Source of the DNA: Yponomeuta sedellus
Taxonomy: Eukaryota > Arthropoda > Insecta > Lepidoptera > Yponomeutidae
Assembly (NCBI GenBank): GCA_934045075.1
Contig: OW203722.1
Coordinates: 1,209,001-1,273,000, forward strand
Length of the DNA stretch: 64,000 nt
Direction: 5' to 3'
The notes under the pieces: model-generated
The model's input: only the letters and a program-made list of their open reading frames with translations
Told to the model about the DNA's origin: nothing
Databases searched by the model: none
Program-made: the position numbers and the translations under genes
In this document: piece by piece, positions 22,400-32,175 of the stretch
How positions within the stretch are numbered: the stretch's first letter is position 1
Layout of the letters: the number at the start of each line of letters is the position of its first letter

Positions 22400-22990
22400 C
22401 TTCTCTCTCTCTCTCAAGACGAACTTAAAGGAACGACGGATGGAATGACTTGTGAAATACGACGTCCACGCGACCGTAATTTTTTCTCGCGAGCCGTGCC
22501 CTATCTTCAGCCTGTGACTAGACCAAAAAACTGTTTTCGAAGAGCTTGCACGCTTCAAGAAAAATCCGAGCGATAAATCTTGTGAAAATAATACACTTTC
22601 ATTATCTCCATTCTCATTGCGACCGGAGCGGCGAGGGAATCGCTGGAAAATGGTCATATTTTTTCTTCTCCACACCTTAATGTCCGCAAACGACCCAAGA
22701 TCAAACGCACCCCGAGGATACTTTTCCTTTGCCAAAGAACATAAAGTTGCACCTCCCAAGTCTTTAGTGCTTTGCAATAGGGCCCGTTTTGCGGACGTCG
22801 TTCTGGTTATGTTTGTGGGAGATCTCGAAGGCGGGGCAAAGGAAGCCCATACGTCATCCCTAGCCGATAGAATGGTTCACGCGCCATTTGCCCAGCCAGT
22901 AATGGTTATCAAACTTATCTGTTCGCGCAATCGAATGACAACTCCCAAGTCTGAGTGCTAAAGTTGATTCTCGCTCGCGCGGCCATTCAA
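22400..22990. other. Single-copy GC-richer island with long frames on both strands
   Basis: This stretch has no repeat match in the window and carries the longest non-transposon frames: 126 codons on minus (22397-22777) and 114 codons on plus (22617-22961), overlapping. Neither shows a recognisable domain, signal peptide or clear splice context. It may be an old gene or element fragment or a non-coding single-copy island. I do not call a gene. Confidence 0.35.
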
Positions 22991-23285
22991 GGATGAAGAT
23001 GTAAATGTTTGGTTAGGCATGTTCCTTTTTGCATGTCGTTTGTGTTTCTATTTTGTTTCGGTTTTGCAGGAGCGAGTTTTGTCGTGAGCACAAGATGGTA
23101 CAAAAGGATAACTCTATATTTGTCTCAGAATTTTTTAAAGTGTATAGAAGTAGAATTGTTCAAGAGAACTGTGGGCACTTAAGATATTACGACGCAGTAG
23201 CAATGCTGTCTTACATTCTTACACAGAATTACACAAATAAAGTAGAAATTATACAAATATAATTGACTTTGTACTTGTGTTAATT
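22991..23285. other. No gene recognised
   Basis: A 77-codon plus-strand frame at 23029 has no domain and ends in A/T-rich sequence next to a family M insertion. Confidence 0.4.
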
Positions 23286-23297
23286 CGACTTTGTAGA

Positions 23298-23509
23298 TGT
23301 TGTATAGACTTGCATTTGGGAGCCTGAGGATGCCTCGTGTTAGAGGCGAAACGCGTCGCGTGTTTTCTCACACAAGTAGTGTTGGTGGTGGTGTGTTCGT
23401 GTCTTGCTTCTGCTTGAAAAGGTGGGAGGGACGGCGGTGCATTAGCTAACCGCATGGTGCTTGTGGGATTTTTGGCGGAATTCAGCAAAGTAATTTTAAC
23501 TTTTTAATG
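23298..23509 (+). mobile_element. Family M element with hammerhead-like motif and 12-bp TSD
   Basis: A 212-bp insertion flanked by cgactttgtaga at 23286-23297 and 23510-23521. It contains CTGAGGA (23324-23330), stem gcctc/gaggc, GAAAC (23348-23352) and acgcgtc, then the conserved 3' part ending in gcggaattcagcaaagtaat and poly(T/A)-rich sequence. The exact flanks show that this short non-coding unit is itself the mobile form. Confidence 0.78.
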
Positions 23510-23521
23510 CGACTTTGTAGA

Positions 23522-24470
23522 CTTTGTAGATCTACTCACGGGTGTTGTATATCGGAAGAGTCAGACCAGGTTTCGCTCCGATTCGCAGAGCTTAATCATT
23601 TATGCTTGTGTTGTGCTTACGAAAGTTTTAGTTCAAAAATATAATAGACTTTTTCTTAAGACATTTCGGATTTATTGTTTATCAATGATCTACCTTCTTT
23701 CGTTTTCTCGGTCATCCTCATCCAGTCACTGCCAGCAATCTGCCACAGAAGAAAGTAGCCAGACAAGCCTCATTGATTGATTGAATATGTTAAGTATAAG
23801 GCATATGGCAAACCGACTATTTCTTTAAAAGTTCGCTTCAGCAGCGTTGTAAGTTTAAACAAAAGTTGATTTGTTTAATTGAGTGCAAAAATGCTAAGAA
23901 AACTTACCATTATACCGTATACCACTGTGTTTTATCAAGTTTTCTTTTGGAATTATTTTAATAACTTTTCTCTTCAATAACGAAGTAAGAAAACAACTCT
24001 CTTACCAGTACCGCACGTAATAAATAACTCTATTAGGCTTTCACTGAAGAAAAAACCGGTGTTGAGGTAGCACCCTACCTTTGTTACTTTATTCCGGCAA
24101 AACTTATTATTATACTTTGAGTTACTTTGTTCTTCGACAAAACTTGACACTTCTTTCTAATAAAGGCAAAAAAATTGAGTGAAAATCATTGTTTGTATCA
24201 AAGTGCTTAGTGTATTTAGATCAAAGTGTAATCTAAAATGAGAAAAATAATGGTCACTTTCATATTCCTATGTATATCATATTTATTATAATCACATGTA
24301 AACGCATGAATAGAATTGGAGAAACCCAACTTTTTACTAAGAACAATCGCCCACGACAATTTTTCCAAGCGCTTTTTGTGACCAGCTAGCACTTAAATGA
24401 AATCCGTAAGACATAACACAATAAAACCGGGTATTTTTTATAAGTAACGTCGTTCCAAATTACCACCCCC
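23522..24470. other. No gene; one short repeat tag
   Basis: Bases 23550-23595 carry cagaccaggtttcgctccga, also seen at 13346 and 8780. Bases 23600-23640 share a gttgtgcttacgaaagttttag-type segment with 49310. The rest is AT-rich and unassigned. Confidence 0.45.
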
Positions 24471-24482
24471 AATTTCTCGCTG

Positions 24483-26582
24483 TTTCTTGGCTACGGGATA
24501 AGGACACTGAACAAAAGTTACATTGTGCCCTTCACAATAAATTCCATGAGCTGCAAGAGAAAGTTCAACACTTAATGCCTAACAGAAGTACAATCTCGCC
24601 GAAATCACTGTGGAAGGATATCAAAGATGTTATCCTCAACGCCGCAAGGGAGATCCTTAGTCCAGCACGCGTGGTGAAGTCCAAAGAATGGATGACGGAG
24701 GAAATTCTAGACTTGATGACGCGGAGACGTCTTGTAAAACATACAGACATTAGACAATATAGAATGATTCACAGAGAGATAGGACGAAAGTGTATTGAGG
24801 CCAAGGATGTCTGGATCAACGTCAAATGCACAGAGATAGAAGAGCTACAAGCCAAACATGACGCCTTCAATATGTATAAGAAGATAAATGAACTCACAGG
24901 GCAGAAAAAACGACAAACGACCTCCACTCTTCTAGACAAAGACGGCAACTATGCCCTAAATATTGAAGACCGCCTAAGGATTTGGAAGGAATACATTGAG
25001 GATCTTTTTCACGACCAAAGAAAGGAGAATTCAGGCACAAGCGTGTTGTTGTTGGGACCTCCTATAACAAAGAGCGAAGTGAGACATGCAGTTACATCTG
25101 CCAAAAACGGGAAGGCCGTAGGTCTGGACGAAATCCCAGTAGAAGTCTTGAAATTAATAGAATACGATCATCTAGACATCATTGTGATGCTATTCAATGC
25201 AATATATAGTTCCGGCCAAATTCCTTCGGAATGGCTTCACTCCACCTTCATTACTCTGCCCAAAATCAGTACTGCGAAACGATGCAATGAATACCGAACC
25301 ATATCATTAATGAGCCACGTCCTGAAAATCTTTTTAAAAGTTATTCATAAACGAATACATAAGAAATGTGAGGACAACATTTCAGACACACAATTTGGGT
25401 TTAGAAATGGCTATGGAACTCGGGATGCACTATTTGGTTACAAAGTATTGATACAACGCTGCTGGGATGTGAATAGATGTGTATACGTCTGCTTCATAGA
25501 TTATGAGAAGGCGTTTGATCGGGTAAAACATGAGAAACTCATACAGATCCTGGATAGAATAGGCCTTGATACCAAGGACGTCTCCATAATCAAAAATCTA
25601 TACTGGCAGCAGACCGCCAATGTACGCGTGGAAAACGAGCTCACTGCTGATGTGGACATACTGAGGGGAGTGCGACAGGGTTGCATATTATCACCGTTGC
25701 TTTTCAACGTCTATGCAGAGGAAATATTCTCTGAGGCTCTTGAGGGTGCAACCGAAGGCATCGTTGTAAATGGGAGACCCCTCAACAACATACGTTATGC
25801 AGATGATACGATCCTGTTAGCCAGCTCGTTGGAAGATCTACAACAGTTACTTGATCGGGTGGAGTCGGTTAGCGCCGTCAATGGCCTGAATATTAATACA
25901 AAAAAGACCAAGTACATGATCATAGGTCACACTCCGCCTGGGTCTACTGTCCTCAGGGTGAAAGATCATCCGCTTCAGAGAGTTCGTTCCTACAAATACC
26001 TCGGATGCATGGTAAACGACCAAGAAGACCAGAGTGTAGAAATAAAATGTCGCATCGAACAAGCCAGAGGTGCTTTTATGAAAATGAGTCACCTTCTTTG
26101 CAACCGCAACCTGAAACTCGCCACAAGATGTCGCTTAGTGAGGTGCTACGTGTTTTCGTCCCTTCTATACGGCGTCGAAGCTTGGACTTTAACACGAACC
26201 TTATGCAAAAGGTTGGAAGCATTCGAAATGTGGGTGTATAGAAGGATGCTGAAAATATCATGGACTGACAGAGTAACGAACGTCGCGGTTCTGCAGAAAA
26301 TTAACAAAATGGTAGAGCTCTTAAAGACTGTAAAGCGAAGAAAGCTACAATACCTTGGTCACATCATGCGAGCTGACAAATATAATCTGCTGCGACTTAT
26401 TTTAGAAGGGAAAATTGAAGGAAAGCGTAGACCTGGCCGAAGAAAAACTTCATGGCTCCAAAACATAGCAGAGTGGTTCAACACCAGAAATATAGAACTT
26501 CTGCGAGCAGCTACATCACGTGACAGTGTAGCCAAAATGATAGCCGACCTCCGATAGGAGATGGCACCGGAAGAAGAAGAAG
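24483..26582 (+). mobile_element. RTE-like LINE, 5'-truncated, intact RT, 12-bp TSD
   Basis: The insertion is delimited by aatttctcgctg at 24471-24482 and 26583-26594. The left end lies inside coding sequence: the frame is open from 24485 with no stop before the first Met. The right end is the stop codon, a 9-bp spacer region and a gaagaagaagaag tail. The 5' truncation removes the endonuclease domain. Absence of stops and frameshifts over about 690 codons and a perfect TSD point to a recent insertion. Confidence 0.92.
24575..26557 (+). CDS. RTE-type reverse transcriptase (partial LINE polyprotein)
   Basis: This is the reverse transcriptase part of a non-LTR retrotransposon; the family copies its own RNA into DNA at a nicked chromosomal target. 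From the first Met the frame is 660 residues. Visible motifs, in order: linker KSLWKDIKDVILNAAREIL (about 9-30); RT palm motif A FIDYEKAFDRV (about 307-317); motif B GVRQGCILSPLLF (about 365-377); catalytic RYADDTILLASS (407-418) with both Asp present; thumb and tail YLGCMVND, LLYGVEAWTL, YRRMLKISWTDRVTN, YLGHIMRADKYN and GKRRPGRRKTSWLQNIAEWF. The apurinic endonuclease expected at the N-terminus is missing through 5' truncation. The Met is merely the first in frame; in-frame sequence continues upstream to 24485, so it is not a true start. RTE is the best clade assignment; Proto2 or a related clade remains possible. Confidence 0.93.
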   Translation: MPNRSTISPKSLWKDIKDVILNAAREILSPARVVKSKEWMTEEILDLMTRRRLVKHTDIRQYRMIHREIGRKCIEAKDVWINVKCTEIEELQAKHDAFNMYKKINELTGQKKRQTTSTLLDKDGNYALNIEDRLRIWKEYIEDLFHDQRKENSGTSVLLLGPPITKSEVRHAVTSAKNGKAVGLDEIPVEVLKLIEYDHLDIIVMLFNAIYSSGQIPSEWLHSTFITLPKISTAKRCNEYRTISLMSHVLKIFLKVIHKRIHKKCEDNISDTQFGFRNGYGTRDALFGYKVLIQRCWDVNRCVYVCFIDYEKAFDRVKHEKLIQILDRIGLDTKDVSIIKNLYWQQTANVRVENELTADVDILRGVRQGCILSPLLFNVYAEEIFSEALEGATEGIVVNGRPLNNIRYADDTILLASSLEDLQQLLDRVESVSAVNGLNINTKKTKYMIIGHTPPGSTVLRVKDHPLQRVRSYKYLGCMVNDQEDQSVEIKCRIEQARGAFMKMSHLLCNRNLKLATRCRLVRCYVFSSLLYGVEAWTLTRTLCKRLEAFEMWVYRRMLKISWTDRVTNVAVLQKINKMVELLKTVKRRKLQYLGHIMRADKYNLLRLILEGKIEGKRRPGRRKTSWLQNIAEWFNTRNIELLRAATSRDSVAKMIADLR

Positions 26583-26723
26583 AATTTCTCGCTGATACAA
26601 TTTCTCGTCAGTTGGCCATAGAACGTAAAAAACAATAACTACAACTGAGAGCAGTAGTTTAACATTAGATTACAGATTGTTGCTGTACGAGAAACTGGGG
26701 TAAAGTGTCTTTTAAAACGTTTC

Positions 26724-27083
26724 GTTATCAACCCGTGTATGTTCCCACTGCTGGGGCACGGGTCTCTTCCTGCATCGCAGGAAAGTTAGGCCATACTCCA
26801 CCACGGGGGCCAAGCCCGGGTTGGTGTAGGATTGTGACAGTGGCGGGCCTTGCTGTCAGAAGTTATCAAGCCGCCCATAAGGCCTCTGGCATGGCTTAAC
26901 GACTGCCATTATATGACAGCCGGCACCAACGGCTTAAAGTGCCTTGCGAAGCACGGAAGCGCTCAGAAAAATGCCACTAGCGGTAGTCACGGGACGCTCA
27001 CCCATCCTGTACCTGACCGCGCCTGTTGTTGTTTAACCAAGTGATTGATTCCAATCACTCGGTTCGCCTAGGCCACGAGCGCG
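26724..27083 (-). repeat. SINE A, full length
   Basis: One of the most complete copies, with head, body and 3' terminus all present. Minus strand: gcgctcgtggcctaggcgaa start, then the 5S-like A-box/IE/C-box region (diverged gcaacaacaggcgcg and ggatgggtgagcg), body cttcgcaaggcactttaagc, and end gggttgataacg. Flanks tttaaaacg and ttaaaaacg are a possible imperfect TSD. Confidence 0.88.
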
Positions 27084-27513
27084 TTAAAAACGGCTCTTAC
27101 CGAAAGCAATAAATCTAAAGAAATAATCACACGAAATGTAAATACAATGTGAATAAAAAGCAAACAAAACAGCGGCGCATAATAACGTCGTAAATTTCCA
27201 AATCGCACATAATACTTAGCTGAATGTGCCAGTAAAACCAATACACTTATCTCACCCTTATACATCGGTTCCGTTATTGCGGTGTCCTTTTATTTATACG
27301 ATATTATTATTTTCCTGCTTGGGACACAAAATGCAAACATGCCGGATGTATAAACATTTTAACACAAAAAATACTTTTTGTTGCAGAGGATGTTTTGGTT
27401 GTAGTGACGCTGCGAGAGTTATGGGGAACTTTGGGTCAGTACTCCTTGGAGGGGTCCGTTTCTTTATTTTGTTTGTACTCCTTTATTACTATTTACTTTT
27501 TATACAATAAGCC
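27084..27513. other. No gene recognised
   Basis: AT-rich, with a 94-codon plus-strand frame at 27226 that has hydrophobic runs but no recognisable family. Confidence 0.4.
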
Positions 27514-27704
27514 CTTGGTGCCGGCTGTCATGTAATCATGTTACCTTATGGGTGGCTTGATAACTTCTGACAGTAAAGCCCGCCACTGTCTTAAAAGCCT
27601 CCACCAACCCGATCTTGACCCTCGTGGTGGAGTATGGCCTAACCTTCCTGCGATGCAGGAAGAGAACCGGGCCCCAGCAGTGGGGTTGTACAAGGGTTGA
27701 TATC
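27514..27704 (+). repeat. SINE A, body and 3' end
   Basis: From ttggtgccggctgtcatgta to gggttgatatcg, with an internal deletion after the first 30 bp. The 5S head is absent. Confidence 0.85.
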
Positions 27705-27711
27705 GGATGTA

Positions 27712-27892
27712 CTAATGACTTTGTTTACTAAGTTTGGCAAGTTACAGCAGCAATACAACATGCTGAAGAAAATATAGTGAGGAAAGCCTAGGGTCTGAAG
27801 TTTTAACACACCTAGCGCTTGCTAAGTGTGATAGCCCAACAATGATGCTAAGAGCGGAAATCATGCCCTGTCCAAACTAACTAAGCCTGTCC
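27712..27892 (+). repeat. SINE C body, headless
   Basis: ctaatgactttgtttactaa to ccaaactaactaa, diverged. It follows the SINE A terminus directly. Confidence 0.75.
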
Positions 27893-28116
27893 ACGGCCAA
27901 GCACAGAATATCGGCGTCACATGTTCAGACCGCTTCAGACCAAAAATTATTTAATGCATTTTAGCACTACATAGTTTCTAGCAATTTCGAGCGGATTTTG
28001 ATGTCTTTCTCTAGAGAATGAAATCTAAGTGAATGGATGAAGTAGAAAAAGATCTCAGAGAATGCGGAGCCTCAATAATCATAACCTCTAATGTCCTAAG
28101 CACTTGTACAAAGCTG
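27893..28116. other. Unassigned spacer
   Basis: No family match. Confidence 0.4.
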
Positions 28117-28120
28117 TTAA

Positions 28121-28296
28121 GCTAAGTGCGCACGGGTTACATGACTGATTCGTCACTCTTATCATGACCGTGGATATGTATGGAGATGCGCGTATGTTAC
28201 GACATGACAACTGTGTGATATTTCGCGCATCTCCATATATATCTACGGAGTCACGAAACAGTCACGGTGACAAAAGTTACCCGTGCGTCCTTAGCC
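28121..28296. mobile_element. MITE with TTAA target duplication (piggyBac-like)
   Basis: It is flanked by ttaa at 28117-28120 and 28297-28300. The terminal inverted repeats are gctaagtgcgcacgggttac and, reversed, ggctaaggacgcacgggtaa. A second inner inverted pair is atggagatgcgcg / cgcgcatctccat. At 176 bp it is non-coding. TTAA duplication is the hallmark of the piggyBac superfamily; the family name is inferred. Confidence 0.78.
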
Positions 28297-28300
28297 TTAA

Positions 28301-28440
28301 ACTACAAAAAAATGTATGAGGGTAGATGCGTACAATAAAAAAATATTAACAGCAGAAAGATGACTCGTACTACCCTCCGCGCTAGTTAACACTGTGTTGC
28401 GGCAGAGTAGCTTTCGCCGTCCTCTACGTGACGAGTTAAG
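28301..28440. other. Unassigned spacer
   Basis: No family match. Confidence 0.35.
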
Positions 28441-28664
28441 ATTGTAAGACAGTGGCGAGTCTTATTATCAGAAGTTATCAAGCCGCCCATAAGGTAACCA
28501 CTACTATTACATGACAGCCGACACCAACGGCTTAACGTGCCTTGCGAAGCACGGAAGAGCAAGGAAAAAGAGCCACACGGGATGGTCACCCATCCTGCAC
28601 CTGACTGCGCCTGTTGTTGCGTAACTTAAGTGATTGATGGTTGATTCCAATCACTCGGTTCGAC
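28441..28664 (-). repeat. SINE A with 5S-like head, internally deleted
   Basis: Minus strand: the head includes cagtcaggtgcaggatgggt and a gtgacc C-box remnant; the body is present; the outer 3' end (the gcaggaagagacc part) is missing. Confidence 0.8.
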
Positions 28665-28667
28665 ATT

Positions 28668-28742
28668 ACGACATGCCGAGATTCAAACCCATGACCTCCA
28701 GAATGGGAGCGGCTGTTCTACCGCTCCACAACCACCGCTTCC
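28668..28742 (-). repeat. tRNA-like SINE head fragment
   Basis: Minus-strand ggtggttgtggagcggtaga and gggtttgaatc are A-box and B-box remnants similar to the SINE C head. Confidence 0.5.
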
Positions 28743-28804
28743 GATGCCAAGGTTAGGAAACTTTGTCCAGAACGGAACACAATACCCGCTAGATCTTCAT
28801 CTTC

Positions 28805-29015
28805 TTCAGGCAATATTAGACATCCATTGCTGGACATAGCCCTCCCCTAATGTACGCCATAGCGCAAGGTTGTGCCATCATTGGGGGGTAATGCTCATAA
28901 TCCCCACGCTGGGCACGTGGGTTGGGGATCGCAGTTTGGTGGAATTGTACTGCAGGAGTCGCTGCTGCCCACACCCTGGTTTGTGTCCCTTAGTCACCTT
29001 TTACGACACCGGCGG
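28805..29015. repeat. RTE lineage iv 3' tail (minus) and adjacent repeat
   Basis: Bases 28805-28868 read on minus as a cgctatggcgtacattaggg...cagcaatgg LINE end. Bases 28900-29015 (gggcacgtgggttggggatc) resemble another lepidopteran repeat seen in many genomes, of unknown class here. Confidence 0.6.
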
Positions 29016-29159
29016 GAAGAATTTTACCAGCTACATAAAAACGTTAAAACACAATTCTTGTTAACAACAAAAGAAAAAGTTGAGACATTTATCTGATCCA
29101 ACGAATTTCACTAGACTTGTCAACGCAGCATATTGCCAGCACTTTATCGAAAGTTTTGT

Positions 29160-29400
29160 ATTTCTTCCGCTATTTGACCATTACAGAAAGGGACATACCA
29201 GGCATACATACTTCGACCAAATAAGAGACGTGTTAGCAACGGTTAAGATAAAAAGTACTCGAATGCGGCGCGCGTGCATGCAACTAATTAACGTTGACGA
29301 AGCGAAGGTGACTTGTCAAGATCATGGCAAGCGGCAGTCCCTGGCTCTGCCTATCCCTTATGAGTACAAGCGTGAGTTTATGTCATGTTCTGACCTTTGC
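29160..29400 (+). pseudogene. RTE-like LINE fragment (lineage iii)
   Basis: Frames give HTYFDQIRDVLATVKIKSTR, RRACMQLINVDEAKVTCQDH and GKRQSLALPIP, matching the end of the lineage iii polyprotein (YIDQIGDVL...RRACMQRLMNVD). 5'-truncated and frame-disturbed. Confidence 0.75.
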
Positions 29401-29815
29401 CTATTCTAACCTGCGAGATATTTTCGTGTCGTTTGTTGAGCCAAACTTCCCTAGTTTCCTTTATGTTCCGTGACATCCTGGAATCGTGTGACGTATAGCT
29501 GAGATTTAGAGGCCGCCCCGCCGGTATAAAATTTTTATTCACGATCGTATACTTAGCTTATGCATGATGAAGTGGCCTAGTTTGCGGTAAGGTGCCTTTT
29601 TTAGAATTTTATGGCATCAGTTTATCACATTACATAGGTGTCTTATATACCTCTCACTATGGGTAAAGGCTTCTAAAACTCAAAAAATTCAAGTCAAGTT
29701 CAGAACCATAAACTTTTAATTTTATATAGTTATCTGATTGTCATCTGTTATTATTGTTTAATAAATAAAACAACCAATAATATCTGACTTCTGAGCGTTA
29801 CCTATTAACCAGGCG
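29401..29815. other. No gene recognised
   Basis: AT-rich. No family match. Confidence 0.4.
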
Positions 29816-29978
29816 GGACCAACTTGGGTACCTCGTGATTACGAGGTAGCTAAGTTGGTCCTTTTAAATACTAAGCAGCTGGGCGTCATATTCTAGCTCA
29901 TTTAAATTAAATTAGTAGCTCATTAGCTACTATTTTAATTTAAATGAGCTAGAATTTGATGCCCAGCTGCTTAGTATT
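29816..29978. repeat. Twin hairpins (21-bp and 54-bp arms)
   Basis: Hairpin 1: arms 29816-29836 and 29841-29861, 18 of 21 paired, loop gatt. Hairpin 2: arms 29867-29920 and 29925-29978, about 51 of 54 paired, loop catt. They are separated by five T-rich bases. No other copy is seen in the window and no gene is contained. Confidence 0.85.
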
Positions 29979-30193
29979 GATTAGGTGGTTGATTATTTCT
30001 TTATTACAGTTTTTCTATATTTTTATGTAATCACTATCACTGTGATTTCTGGGTACAATAAAGAATATTTTATGTATGTAAGACCCTAGCGTAGACACGA
30101 CGAAGCCATAGAGATCTTATTTGTTAAATCTAACCATTGGTTGAGGAGTTATGAAGAAACATAGAATCGGACTTACATTCTCGTATATGCATA

Positions 30194-30434
30194 CGAGCGC
30201 TCCAGTGCTTCGCAAGGCACGTTAAGCCGTTGGTACCGGCTGTCATGTAATGGCAGTCGTTAAGCCATGTCAGAGGCCTTAAAGGAGGGTTGATAACTTC
30301 TGACATTAAAGCCTGCCACTGTCTTACAATCTCCACCAACCCGGACTTGGCACCCATGGTGGAGTATGGCCTAACCTATCTGCGATGCAGGAAGACACTC
30401 GTGCCCCAGCAGTGGAGACACACAAGAGTTGATA
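30194..30434 (+). repeat. SINE A, 5'-truncated
   Basis: Starts at gagcgctccagtgcttcgca, just after the 5S-like part, and ends at gagttgata. Confidence 0.85.
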
Positions 30435-30504
30435 CCTACCTACATACGAGCTAAATACATTACTCTCCTTGTGGGCTTCGCCAAAGTCGAACACAAAAGA
30501 CACT

Positions 30505-30625
30505 ATGGGGTGTATCACAACGCGTGCTCCCCGCGGATTGGCATTTCAAGTGCTGAGGAATGTGAACGCTTCAGGCAGGTTTCCTCACGATATTTTCCTT
30601 CACAAACTGTTCATACTTGCTAGAT
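30505..30625 (-). repeat. SINE C fragment
   Basis: Minus-strand gaaggaaaatatcgtgagga and cgcttgaaatgccaatccgc-type sequence matches the SINE C body. Confidence 0.55.
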
Positions 30626-30984
30626 CTTATTTTAAATATGTCAGTGTAGCTCCATTCGTTCCCCTTGATTATACTAAGTGAGTTAGATGTTGAATTAAGC
30701 ATTCCGAGATATAAAATGTCTTACTCTTTATCAAATTTGCAAATAAGCCGCTCCGGAGAGTGTTACCATTTGTGACATTTGTTAAAGCCTGGTTTACACC
30801 CACCCATTAGTTCCAGTAACTCTGTAAAAAAGGCAGGAAGGGCTGTGTCGGGTCACACGGCCATAAGTTTAATGTGAATCGTCTATAAGAAGCTGAATTT
30901 ATAGCTCGAAATGTGTTTCGTGACACTTACGCTATAAAGCGGCATCAATAAATGGGATCATTATTTTTCCTACCATACTTGCTA
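30626..30984. other. No gene; possible MITE remnant
   Basis: ggtttacacccacccattag and tgtcgggtcacacggccata are reminiscent of MITE ends, but I cannot pair them. Confidence 0.35.
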
Positions 30985-31240
30985 TTATAACTTAATGTTT
31001 ATGTATGTTTATAATAGTATTTATCTATGTAAGTTTATTTTATTACGTATACGTATGTACATTAATATTCGATCAGCACCAACTACCCGTCTCAATTTCT
31101 CCTTCATCTTTCCGATTTAAGGCTGCCTGGAAGAAATTGCTATCAGCAATAAGGCCGCCAATTGTACCTCTTCTTTTGTAACAGCTGTCTCTGTAATTAT
31201 TTTCTGGTGTGTACAATAAAGAATATTCTTATCTTTATCT
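30985..31240 (+). repeat. LINE I 3' end
   Basis: Landmarks actacccgtctcaatttct, ggctgcctggaagaaattgc, agcaataaggccgccaattg, aataaag signal and a short (ttatc)-type tail. Confidence 0.8.
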
Positions 31241-31376
31241 TATCGGAGTAATGGCTACTTCGTTCTATTCAACGATATATAAATTAATTACACAAGAGAT
31301 GTAGATAATTGTAATCCACTGTCCACCGTTACATAGTTTTGGGGCAAAGGTTTTAACTTTTGGCCAAAATTATATC

Positions 31377-31614
31377 TTCCGTGCTTTGACAGAGACGTTA
31401 AGCCGTTGGTGCCGGCTGTCATGTAATGACAGTCGTAAAGCCACGTCAGAGGCCTTATGGGCGGGTTGATAACTTCTGACAGTAAGGCCTGCCACTGTCT
31501 TACAATCCTCCACCAACTCGCACTCGGCCCCCGTGGTGGAGTATGGCCTAACCTTTCTGCGATGCAAGAAGAGACCCGTGCCTTAGCAGTGGGGACAATA
31601 CAAGGGTTGATATC
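31377..31614 (+). repeat. SINE A, 5'-truncated
   Basis: cttccgtgctttgac joined to gttaagccgttggtgccggc, ending gggttgatatc. No 5S head. Confidence 0.85.
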
Positions 31615-31759
31615 TATATCTTTTTGTTAGAGACGTGAATCTACCCTGCTGTAATACAGTTAATACTTGTACTGAGTGGACCTTTTCTTGCATGAAACTG
31701 TAATAGTTACGGCTTATCTTTGTACCATGTAAATGTTGAAGAAGTGAAAAAATAAATTT

Positions 31760-31969
31760 AATGTTACTCGGGGCTGCAAGTAATGCAAATTACTTCAGCC
31801 AGATATCGCTGCCTGTACGTAATACAGAGAGTGTTGTAAGGTTCGAAATTTCACTGATGCCGGTGAGTCGCCCATTAGCTCAGTTGGAAAGAGCGCTGGT
31901 ACGGAAAGCCAGAGGTCGCGGGTTTGAATCCCGGCATGGGTGGAATTTTTAACCTCTAAATAGGTTTTT
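31760..31969 (+). repeat. SINE B, long form with 11-bp TSD
   Basis: Upstream module (cagccagatatcgctgcctg) plus a complete tRNA-like head (gcccattagctcagttggaa; B box gggtttgaatc) plus short tail. Flanked by aaaataaattt at 31749-31759 and 31970-31980. Confidence 0.9.
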
Positions 31970-32069
31970 AAAATAAATTTCATTTCATTTCAGTTACAGA
32001 ATTATAGCCTTCACCGGGGTGACATGTTTTCGTTAGTATTAATGACTGGCGATACTCATACATAGTTAT

Positions 32070-32175
32070 ATAGGTATTAAACTGATCTAATACCTTCATT
32101 CCCGACGTTTCGGCAGCGTTGCAGTTGCCGTGGTCACGGGTAGACGGAAGTGGCGAGTACAGTCAATTATTGTGG
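32070..32175. repeat. Family Q copy
   Basis: cattcccgacgtttcggcag, gttgcagttgccgtggtcac and gggtagacggaagtggcgag. Confidence 0.6.

Noticed and set aside
22617..22961. Host protein-coding gene of 114 codons
   Set aside because: A frame of similar length overlaps on the other strand, no domain is recognised, and no splice or promoter context is visible.
27226..27510. Small membrane protein (94 codons, hydrophobic C-terminus)
   Set aside because: The hydrophobicity follows from T-rich sequence; no supporting context.
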